From positions 1 through 5,050 of the forward strand of contig DASZZV010000134.1 in the NCBI GenBank assembly GCA_035544835.1: 5,050 nucleotides of DNA. Reading direction: 5' to 3'. Origin of the DNA: DASZZV01 sp035544835 (GTDB lineage Bacteria > Acidobacteriota > Thermoanaerobaculia > Gp7-AA8). The translations under genes were made by a program, and so were the position numbers. Every line of letters starts with the position of its first letter. Position 1 is the first letter of the stretch. A model generated the notes under the pieces. The model did not search any database, was not told where the DNA came from, and worked only from the letters and a program-made list of their open reading frames with translations. Below are positions 1-4,957 of this stretch, in pieces.

Positions 1-56
1 TTGTCATCCTGAGGGAGCGCGCGCAGTTCTGAAGAGCGAGCGGGAGTGAGTGCGAC

Positions 57-127
57 CGAAGGATCTCCGGTGACATGAGCCGGTAATTCGCCAGGTCGCA
101 CCGCGTGATGTCACCAAAGATCCTTCG
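57..127. repeat. Imperfect long inverted repeat (hairpin)
   Basis: CGAAGGATCT (57-66) is the exact reverse complement of AGATCCTTCG (118-127). Inside it, GGTGACAT (69-76) is the exact complement of ATGTCACC (108-115). The two stems of 10 and 8 bp are separated by a 2-nt internal loop and enclose about 31 nt. Upstream, TGTCATCCTGAGGGAGCG (2-19) resembles the end of the element at 350-400, so this is probably a dispersed intergenic repeat, possibly two head-to-head copies. Function unknown. Confidence 0.65.
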
Positions 128-149
128 CGATCTTCTAATGACCCAGAGG

Positions 150-204
150 CCACTTCCCTCTCCCCGGCGGGGAGAGGGTGCCGCCGCAGCGGCGGGTGAG
201 GGGC
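150..204 (+). repeat. Palindromic GC-rich dispersed repeat, copy 1
   Basis: Contains CCCTCTCCCC-GGCG-GGGAGAGGGTG followed by a second small palindrome (CCGCCGC-A-GCGGCGG) and GTGAGGGG. An inverted copy lies at 291-343 and a shorter, diverged copy at 2968-3008. The shared layout (pyrimidine-rich arm, purine-rich arm, GTG, small hairpin, GTGAGGG) marks it as a REP-like intergenic element, not chance. Confidence 0.7.
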
Positions 205-290
205 CGTTCGTGAACGCTGCCTGACCTTGAACAGGCAGAACGAAAAGACCTACATCAGTGAGCAGTACTGTGCAGCGCCAGTTCGTTACG

Positions 291-343
291 CCCCTCACCC
301 CGCGCTGCGGCGCGACCCTCTCCCCGCGGGGGAGAGGGAAGTG
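291..343 (-). repeat. Palindromic GC-rich dispersed repeat, copy 2 (inverted)
   Basis: This is the reverse-complement orientation of the element at 150-204: CCCCTCACCCCGCGC, a short GC hairpin, then CCCTCTCCCCGCGGGGGAGAGGG and AAGTGG. With copy 1 it forms a head-to-head pair enclosing about 86 bp of unique sequence. Together they could fold into one large stem or into two separate hairpins. Confidence 0.7.
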
Positions 344-349
344 GGGTGG

Positions 350-400
350 TGTCATCCTTCTCATCGGCGACGTTCGCGTCGTTCCTCGCTCAGGATGACA
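350..400. repeat. Inverted repeat with TGTCATCCT ends
   Basis: TGTCATCCT (350-358) and AGGATGACA (392-400) are perfect 9-bp inverted ends of a 51-bp unit. In the middle is a smaller hairpin, CGACG-TTCG-CGTCG (368-381). The motif TGTCATCCTGAG also occurs at 2-13, so this is a second copy of a dispersed element. No gene is carried, so it would be a MITE-like or REP-like non-autonomous repeat. Confidence 0.6.
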
Positions 401-405
401 AGCCT

Positions 406-433
406 TGACAACTGACAACTGACAACCGACAAC
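406..433. repeat. Tandem 7-bp repeat (TGACAAC)4
   Basis: Four consecutive 7-bp units: TGACAAC at 406, 413 and 420, then CGACAAC at 427, followed by a partial CAAC. It ends 5 bp before the rlpA stop codon. A heptamer is out of phase with the reading frame and lies outside the gene. It may vary in copy number by slippage. Confidence 0.75.
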
Positions 434-438
434 CAACA

Positions 439-1455
439 TCACTCCAGATTCAAAACGATCGCCGAAAACCCTGCCCCGTCGAGCTTCTCTTTCGCCTCGA
501 TCGCCGCCGTCCTCGTCGCGAATGGCCCGACCCGAACCCGGTACAACTCGGCGTTGTGCTCGATGAACACCGTCGCTCCCGAGCTTTCGATCTTTTTCCG
601 GAAGTCATCGGCGTTCTTCTCGATCTGAAAAGCGCCCAGCTGCAATACGTATCGGCCGGATGCCGATACCGGAATCGTCATCTTCTTCGCCGGAGTTGGA
701 ACGGGGGCCGGCAGGGGCGCCTCGACCGTTTTCGGGGGCGCCGGCTTCGGCGTGGGAACAACCTTTCCTTCCGCGTCAACCTGCTCGATCGAGGTGCCGC
801 TCGCCGATACCTGCTTTCTAGTCGGCACGCCGCCATGTTCTTCCGCGACATCGACCGTGAATCCGTGGTCGTCGGTCTTAGTCGAAGAGATGTCACTCGA
901 TGCCACCGGTGTCGCTGATGGTGGCAGAGGGAAGGGAACCGGTGGTGGTGTCGCCGTCGTTGTCTTCTTCGGTACGGCCGGGACGACGACCGGTTTGGCA
1001 ATGATGGGGATTGAAGCCGGCGGCGCGTCGGTCGTCACTACATAAGGACGCGGCGGCTCCCGATCGCCTCGCCCCAGCCGGACCACGGCGAGATCGACGG
1101 GAGCGATTCCCTGATCCACCAGCCCGATCTTTTCGGCTGCCGCGTACGACAGATCGATCAGTCGGTCGCCGACGAACGGCCCGCGATCGTTGACCCGCAC
1201 CTGCACTGTCCGTCCATTCTTTGGATTCTTGACTTCCAGCACCGTCCCGAACGGCAGGGTTCGGTGCGCCGCCGTCAGCAGCATCGGATCGAAGATCTCG
1301 CCGTTGGCAGTCGTTCGCCCTGCGAACTCCTGGCCGTACCAGCTGGCCATTCCCGACAGCGGGGTCGTCGGCGGAGGAGGCGCCACGTTGGTCGTGACGC
1401 AGGCGTGCAGGAAGAAGGTCACCGCGATGACGGCGAAGCTGCGCGTTCTCTTCAT
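439..1455 (-). CDS. rlpA: Septal ring lytic transglycosylase RlpA-family lipoprotein
   Basis: A 338-residue envelope protein. Residues 1-19 look like a lipoprotein signal: basic MKRTR, a hydrophobic stretch, then LHAC with C19 as the lipidated residue; His at -2 is an unusual lipobox position. Residues about 35-128 are the double-psi beta-barrel (RlpA-like) domain, with ASWYG, GRTTANGEIFD, TAAHRTLPFGT (H64), VRVNDRGPF (D90) and LIDLS. A long Pro/Thr/Ala-rich linker (about 131-265) leads to a C-terminal SPOR domain (about 267-338: RYVLQLGAF, YRVRVGPF). RlpA proteins bind glycan strands stripped of stem peptides through SPOR, and in Pseudomonas the barrel cleaves them. The role here, septal or pole cell-wall processing, is inferred. 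The start is fixed by the ATGA overlap with purB and by GAGGTG five bases upstream. Confidence 0.93.
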   Translation of the reverse strand: MKRTRSFAVIAVTFFLHACVTTNVAPPPPTTPLSGMASWYGQEFAGRTTANGEIFDPMLLTAAHRTLPFGTVLEVKNPKNGRTVQVRVNDRGPFVGDRLIDLSYAAAEKIGLVDQGIAPVDLAVVRLGRGDREPPRPYVVTTDAPPASIPIIAKPVVVPAVPKKTTTATPPPVPFPLPPSATPVASSDISSTKTDDHGFTVDVAEEHGGVPTRKQVSASGTSIEQVDAEGKVVPTPKPAPPKTVEAPLPAPVPTPAKKMTIPVSASGRYVLQLGAFQIEKNADDFRKKIESSGATVFIEHNAELYRVRVGPFATRTAAIEAKEKLDGAGFSAIVLNLE

Positions 1456-2888
1456 ACTCGCACCTCACTGACCTCCTCGGTCATTACATCGCGATGTTTT
1501 TCGATGAGGGGATCGACATACTCGGACAGGAACCGCTCCACCTGCGTTACCGACAGCCCGATGAACTCCTCGGGCCGCGCCATCGAGCGCACCGTTTCCT
1601 CGTCCAGCGAGAAGGCCGGGTCGCCGGCGATCCGTTCCAGAAGATCGTTGCTGGCCGCGCCTGATTTCAATCCGTCGTTAGCGGCCAGCGAGTGAACCCG
1701 CACCCGCTCGTGCACGTGCTGGCGATCGCCGCCGCGGTTGACCGCCTCCATCATCAGGTTCTCCGTGGCGATGAAGGGAAGTTCACGCGCCACGTTGCGG
1801 GCGATGATCTCCTCATGTACCACGATGCCGCTCATGATGTTGTCGTAGATCAGGGCGATCGAGTCCGCCCCGAGGAAAGCCTCGGGGATGGCGATGCGTC
1901 GATTCGAGGAATCGTCGAGCGTCCGCTCGAACCATTGAGTGGCCGCAGTGTGTGCCGGGTTCTGCGAGTTGATGATGAGATGCCGGGCCAGTCCGTCGAT
2001 GCGTTCGGCGCGCATCGGGTTTCGCTTGTAGGCCATGGCCGACGAGCCGACCTGCTCTTCTTCGAACGGCTCCTCGATTTCGCGAAGGTGCTGGAGGAGG
2101 CGCATGTCGTAGGCGAACTTCGATGCTGATTGCGCGAAGCTCGACAGCGCGTTGACCACCCCGCTGTCGACTTTGCGTGTGTAGGTCTGCCCTGAGACCG
2201 GATAGACGCGCGTGAATCCCATCTTCCGGGCCACCAGGTCCTCGAGCCGCTGCACGCGATCGGCATCGCCGCCGAAGAGCTTGAGGAAGGAGGCCTGCGT
2301 TCCCGTAGCCCCTTTGACTCCCAGCAGCGACAGTGAGTTGATCCGGAACTCGATCTCCTCGGCGTCCAGCAGCAGATCGTGCAGCCAGAGCGTGGCCCGT
2401 TTCCCGACCGTCGTGAGCTGTGCCGGCTGAAAGTGCGTAAAGGCCAGGGTGGGAAGGGCGCGGTGGCGGAACGCAAACTCCCGCAGTTTGGAGATGATGT
2501 TCAGCAGCCGGCGCTGGATGATGCGCAGCCCGTCGCGCATCTGGATGATGTCGGTGTTGTCGGTGACGTAGGCCGACGTCGCCCCCAGGTGGATGATCGC
2601 CTTGGCCGCGGGAGCTTGCAGCCCGAACGCATAGATGTGCGACATGACGTCATGCCGGATCTCCCGCTCGCGCCGTTCCGCGTCCTCGTAGTTGATCGTC
2701 TCCGCCGCCGCCTCGAGCTCTCGGATCTGCTCCTCGGAGATTGGCAGACCCAGTTCCCGCTCCGCCTCCGCCAGGGCGATCCAAAGCTTTCGCCAAGTCC
2801 GGAACTTGAAATCGGGAGAAAAGAGGTATGACATCTCCCGCGACGCATACCGCTCGGCAAAAGGATGGGAAGGAGTATCGCGTTGCAC
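1452..2888 (-). CDS. purB: Adenylosuccinate lyase
   Basis: Converts SAICAR to AICAR plus fumarate, and adenylosuccinate to AMP plus fumarate, in purine synthesis (cytosolic homotetramer). About 478 residues. It resembles the eukaryotic-type branch (human ADSL) more than the shorter B. subtilis type: FAERYAS and FKFRTWRKLW near the N terminus, RHDVMSH (about 78-84), TSAYVTDNTD, THFQPAQ carrying the family histidine, and the fumarate-lyase signature GSSAMAYKRNP in the flexible catalytic loop. TQWFERTLDDSSNRR is also typical of the family. All expected catalytic motifs are present. Two adjacent in-frame starts exist, TTG at 2891 and GTG at 2888. I chose GTG because the TATAAT box places transcription onset exactly there. 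The stop overlaps rlpA by 4 bp. The pairing with a cell-wall gene is probably co-expression, not a shared pathway. Confidence 0.96.
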   Translation of the reverse strand: MQRDTPSHPFAERYASREMSYLFSPDFKFRTWRKLWIALAEAERELGLPISEEQIRELEAAAETINYEDAERREREIRHDVMSHIYAFGLQAPAAKAIIHLGATSAYVTDNTDIIQMRDGLRIIQRRLLNIISKLREFAFRHRALPTLAFTHFQPAQLTTVGKRATLWLHDLLLDAEEIEFRINSLSLLGVKGATGTQASFLKLFGGDADRVQRLEDLVARKMGFTRVYPVSGQTYTRKVDSGVVNALSSFAQSASKFAYDMRLLQHLREIEEPFEEEQVGSSAMAYKRNPMRAERIDGLARHLIINSQNPAHTAATQWFERTLDDSSNRRIAIPEAFLGADSIALIYDNIMSGIVVHEEIIARNVARELPFIATENLMMEAVNRGGDRQHVHERVRVHSLAANDGLKSGAASNDLLERIAGDPAFSLDEETVRSMARPEEFIGLSVTQVERFLSEYVDPLIEKHRDVMTEEVSEVRV

Positions 2889-2894
2889 CAAAGA

Positions 2895-2900
2895 ATTATA
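2895..2900 (-). promoter_or_regulatory. -10 box TATAAT for purB (probably leaderless)
   Basis: On the minus strand a perfect TATAAT occupies 2900-2895. With the standard spacing, +1 falls at 2888, the G of the GTG codon that opens purB. No Shine-Dalgarno sequence can be fitted between box and codon. The hexamer at -35 spacing (about GCCAGC) is poor, so activity may depend on the strong -10 or on another sigma factor. The promoter would drive both purB and rlpA. Confidence 0.55.
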
Positions 2901-2967
2901 CCGCGCCGTCGCCGGTCGCTGGCCTGCTCAGGCACAGTAAATCAGCGCGCGAAAGCCAGCCACCAGG

Positions 2968-3008
2968 CCCTCTCCCGAGGGAGAGGGTGGCCGAAGGCCT
3001 GGTGAGGG
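2968..3008 (+). repeat. Palindromic GC-rich dispersed repeat, copy 3
   Basis: CCCTCTCCC-GA-GGGAGAGGG is a stem of 9 bp, followed by TGGCCGAAGGCCTGGTGAGGG. The order is the same as in the elements at 150-204 and 291-343. It lies in the divergent region between purB and intI, about 68 bp upstream of the purB -10 box, where it could separate the two transcription units. Confidence 0.65.
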
Positions 3009-3101
3009 CACCTGTGGCGAGCCAAACTCGAGAGCGGAGCCATCCCATTCCTTCAATTCCCAATTTTCAATTTGCCAGGCGATTGACATCCCGCCCACTC
3101 C

Positions 3102-3107
3102 GAGGGA
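3102..3107 (+). promoter_or_regulatory. Ribosome binding site of intI
   Basis: GAGGGA lies 10 bases before the ATG at 3118, an acceptable Shine-Dalgarno and spacing. It supports the ATG at 3118 as the start, in agreement with the N-terminal length of known integron integrases. Confidence 0.5.
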
Positions 3108-3117
3108 GCCTCGGTAC

Positions 3118-4134
3118 ATGGCTGACTCGCCCGAACCGCCCCGACTCCTCGACCGCGTGCGTCACGCCGCCCGCACCCGCCATTACAGTCGGAGAACCGA
3201 GGATGTCTACGTCGACTGGATCCGGCGTTACATCCTCTTCCACAACAAGCGTCATCCCTCGGCCATGGGCGCGGACGAAATCAACGCATTCCTCACGTAT
3301 CTGGCCGTCGAGCGCAACGTGAGTGCCTCGACCCAGGGCCAGGCACTCAGCGCGATTCTCTTTCTGTACAGGCGTGTGCTACAGGAAGAGATCGCCGATC
3401 TCGGCGACATCGTTCGCGCCAGCAAACCTCGGCGGATCCCCGTCGTCCTGACGCCTGACGAGGTGCGGCGCCTCATTGCAGCCATGAAAGGAACTCCACG
3501 CCTCGTAGCGGCGCTGCTCTACGGCTCCGGCATCCGGCTGATGGAAAGCTTGCGTCTGAGAGTTCAGGATCTCGACTTCGCTCGCTGCGAAATTCTCGTG
3601 CGCGACGGCAAAGGGGCCAAGGATCGGCGCACCATGCTTCCTGCCGTCATCGCCGAGTCTTTGCGATCGCATCTCCTTTCCGTCAAGGCGCTTCACGAGG
3701 TCGATCTCGACGACGGCTTCGGTCGCGTCTATCTGCCGCATGCCCTGGCCGTGAAGTATCCTGCCGCCGATCGCCAGTGGCGCTGGCAATACGTCTTTCC
3801 TGCGCCGAGGCGCAGCGTCGATCCTCGCACCGGCATCGAGCGCAGGCACCATCTCGACGAAAGTGCCATCCAGCGCCCCGTCACGCGCGCAGTCAAAGCG
3901 GCAAAGATCGAAAAGCCTGCCAACTGCCATACCCTGCGGCATTCCTTCGCCACACACCTGCTCGAATCCGGCTACGACATCCGCACCGTGCAGGAGCTCC
4001 TCGGTCATGCCGACGTGGCCACCACCATGATTTACACCCACGTCCTAAACCGCAGTGGGGCGAAAGGCGTGAAGAGCCCGGCCGACGCACTCGGTCTTGG
4101 TGCCGGCGGGTGGGGAGGGGATGAGGGACCATGA
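3118..4134 (+). CDS. intI: Integron integrase (site-specific tyrosine recombinase)
   Basis: Catalyses attI x attC and attC x attC recombination that inserts and excises gene cassettes. The 338 residues match the length of class 1 IntI1 and are collinear with it from the start (RHYSRRTEDVYVDWIRRYILF; ILFLYRRVL; RIPVVLTPDEV). All catalytic residues are visible: R140 (GSGIRLMESLRLR), K165 (GKGAKDR), H271 and R274 (HTLRHSFATHLL), H297 (LLGH) and nucleophile Y306 (MIYTHVL). The integron-specific extra segment, absent from XerC/D and phage integrases, is present around 205-228 (LPHALAVKYP, then WRWQYVFP), and so is DPRTGIERRHHLDE. The gene looks intact and active. It points toward attI and the cassettes, as in the inverted integrons of Treponema and Planctomycetes, not away from them as in class 1. 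It overlaps the next gene by ATGA. I see no LexA box upstream. Confidence 0.97.
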   Translation: MADSPEPPRLLDRVRHAARTRHYSRRTEDVYVDWIRRYILFHNKRHPSAMGADEINAFLTYLAVERNVSASTQGQALSAILFLYRRVLQEEIADLGDIVRASKPRRIPVVLTPDEVRRLIAAMKGTPRLVAALLYGSGIRLMESLRLRVQDLDFARCEILVRDGKGAKDRRTMLPAVIAESLRSHLLSVKALHEVDLDDGFGRVYLPHALAVKYPAADRQWRWQYVFPAPRRSVDPRTGIERRHHLDESAIQRPVTRAVKAAKIEKPANCHTLRHSFATHLLESGYDIRTVQELLGHADVATTMIYTHVLNRSGAKGVKSPADALGLGAGGWGGDEGP

Positions 4135-4493
4135 ATATCACCAGGACTCTGAGGCGAGGAGCCCGCGGCACGGCCCGTCTACGAGAGAAGCACGGCGACG
4201 CCCTGATCTGTGTTCGCTATCGAGTCGACGAGGAGAACGCCCGGCGTTACAAGACCGTCGAGCTCATCGTCGAGGAGATGCGGTTCGTTCCCTCGCAGCG
4301 ATGGCGCTGGTTGCATCAGGAGGTGCTGGTGACAGTCCGGTTCGAGGAAGTCAAACTCCGCAGCCAGGTGAAGACCGCGGGCGGAATCTGGGATCGCGAA
4401 GCCAGGTCCTGGCGCCTTGCTCGCTACGTGGCTCTGCAACTCGGCTTGCGAAAAAGAATCACGACGACGGTTTCACAGCGTGTGCATGGGTAG
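4131..4493 (+). CDS. Small basic protein translationally coupled to intI
   Basis: I do not recognise a characterised family. The 120-residue protein has an Arg-rich N terminus (MNITRTLRRGARGTARLREK), a beta-like middle (ALICVRYRVDEENARRYKTVELIVEE) and a C-terminal segment VKTAGGIWDREARSWRLARY (80-99). That last pattern, G-G-x-W-D-x-x-x-x-x-W, recalls the short GARWDPEKKVWY-type motif of DUF5710-like domains found on DNA-processing and mobile-element proteins. There is no signal peptide or membrane segment. Its ATG overlaps the intI stop (ATGA), and GAGGG lies just upstream, so translation is probably coupled. Its codon use resembles intI, and the gene fills the space between intI and attI. 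An accessory DNA-binding or directionality factor for IntI is an inference from position and charge only. It could also be a passenger. Confidence 0.8.
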   Translation: MNITRTLRRGARGTARLREKHGDALICVRYRVDEENARRYKTVELIVEEMRFVPSQRWRWLHQEVLVTVRFEEVKLRSQVKTAGGIWDREARSWRLARYVALQLGLRKRITTTVSQRVHG

Positions 4494-4568
4494 ACACGTC
4501 GTGTGTAGACCTGCACACGCGTGTGTATATGCGAACACAAGTGAAGTGAGCTAAGCTACAAGTTAGGT
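4494..4568 (+). other. Putative attI recombination site
   Basis: Ends in a consensus core site GTTAGGT (4562-4568, GTTRRRY); strand exchange would fall between G4562 and T4563. An inverted half site, CTAA (4551-4554), faces TTAG (4563-4566), giving CTAA-N8-TTAG. This resembles the end of class 1 attI1 (CTAA-N7-TTAG). Upstream are two exact GTGTGTA repeats (4501 and 4521, 20 bp apart), which could be the DR1/DR2-like extra integrase sites known in attI1. No inverse core RYYYAAC is found upstream in this stretch, which argues against its being the end of another attC. The left boundary is a guess. Confidence 0.6.
4514..4525. repeat. 12-bp perfect palindrome inside attI
   Basis: CACACGCGTGTG equals its own reverse complement. 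It sits within an alternating purine-pyrimidine run (4512-4533), and the left arm can also pair with GTGTG at 4501-4505. It could be a protein operator or integrase accessory site. There is no T-tract, so it is not a standard terminator for the intI transcript. Confidence 0.6.
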
Positions 4569-4923
4569 GCCGTCGCGCGCACGAGAAGAAACCGTGCGCG
4601 CTCTTCACGAAGCGCGCAGAACTTTGAGATCGTGCTACCCGCCGTCTAGGCCAGCGTGTCCGTTTTCAAGTCTCGGCCCACGGATTGCGCTTCGAGTGAC
4701 CGAAAAGAACCAGCGGCACGCTGGGGCGAGTTCGGCCCTGAGAACCTTGGTGGGTAAGGTCAGCGCGGAGAGAGTCGCGCCAAGACCTCCGTCGCCACGA
4801 TCAGAGGAGAGTTCGGCAAGTGGTGTCGTATCAGTGTATTCGAACGGTTTTGGTGGCTCCCAAGCGCCACGCAGAGCGCGAGAAGCAGGAGAAAACCTCC
4901 CGCGAGCCGGAGACCAGCGCTGA
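4567..4923 (+). CDS. Doubtful open frame in first cassette
   Basis: A 118-codon frame opening with a GTG that overlaps the attI/cassette core site, with another possible in-frame GTG at 4697. The product is rich in Arg, Ser, Pro and Ala (for example RTLRSCYPPSRPACPFSSLG, SGVVSVYSNGFGGS), with no motif I recognise, no signal peptide and no Shine-Dalgarno at the first start. It is the longest plus-strand frame in the cassette, and cassette genes usually read in this direction and end shortly before attC, as this one does (stop 35 bp before R''). A minus-strand frame at 4635-4952 is similarly long and equally unconvincing. The cassette may be non-coding. Confidence 0.25.
   Translation: MPSRAREETVRALHEARRTLRSCYPPSRPACPFSSLGPRIALRVTEKNQRHAGASSALRTLVGKVSAERVAPRPPSPRSEESSASGVVSVYSNGFGGSQAPRRAREAGENLPRAGDQR
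4575..4618 (+). other. Alternative hairpins at the 5' end of the cassette
   Basis: Three segments share a complementary core: GCGCGCAC (4575-4582), GTGCGCGC (4594-4601) and GCGCGCA (4612-4618). The middle segment pairs perfectly with the first (8 bp, 11-nt loop) or with the third (7 bp, 10-nt loop) but not with both. In RNA this would give two mutually exclusive stems, the geometry of an attenuator or switch. With GC-rich short repeats, chance is a real alternative. Confidence 0.4.
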
Positions 4924-4957
4924 AGGTCGAAGGGATTCGGGTTCAAACCCAAGCGGC

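Larger units (their letters stand above)
1..438. other. Gene-free repeat-rich intergenic region
   Basis: I see no credible gene here. The only open frame of note (227-415, plus) runs through inverted repeats and has a composition unlike a protein. The region holds a long imperfect hairpin (57-127), two inverted copies of a CCCTCTCC-type palindromic element (150-204 and 291-343), an inverted repeat ending in TGTCATCCT/AGGATGACA (350-400) and a 7-bp tandem repeat (406-433). It lies just past the 3' end of rlpA, so some of the hairpins may end or stabilise that transcript, but none has the U-tract of a classical intrinsic terminator. Confidence 0.7.

Noticed and set aside
227..415. 62-codon plus-strand open frame in the left intergenic region
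   Set aside because: It is built from the inverted palindromic repeat and the TGTCATCC element. It has no ribosome site, and its composition is repeat-driven (Arg/His/Pro-rich).
893..1468. 191-codon minus-strand frame overlapping rlpA, and long plus-strand frames opposite purB and intI
   Set aside because: These are alternative-frame shadows of strongly conserved genes in GC-rich DNA. Their translations are Arg/Ser/Pro-rich and show no family motifs.
3083..3088. Perfect TTGACA upstream of intI as a -35 box
   Set aside because: No acceptable -10 box lies 15-19 bp downstream (the sequence there is GAGGGAGCCTC), so it cannot be paired into a sigma-70 promoter.
2892..3117. attI or attC upstream of intI, as in class 1 integrons
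   Set aside because: I found no GTTRRRY/RYYYAAC pair with L-box complementarity in this stretch. Its palindrome belongs to the dispersed repeat family.
4501..4561. Cassette promoter (Pc) in attI, using TATATG at 4526-4531
   Set aside because: No -35 sequence lies at a workable distance (TAGACC is only 14 bp away, TAGACA 29 bp away). Cassettes may instead be read from upstream of intI.
4635..4952. 105-codon minus-strand frame in the cassette
   Set aside because: It runs against the usual direction of cassette genes, has no ribosome site and no recognisable domain. It looks like a stop-poor shadow of GC-rich sequence, though not strictly excluded.
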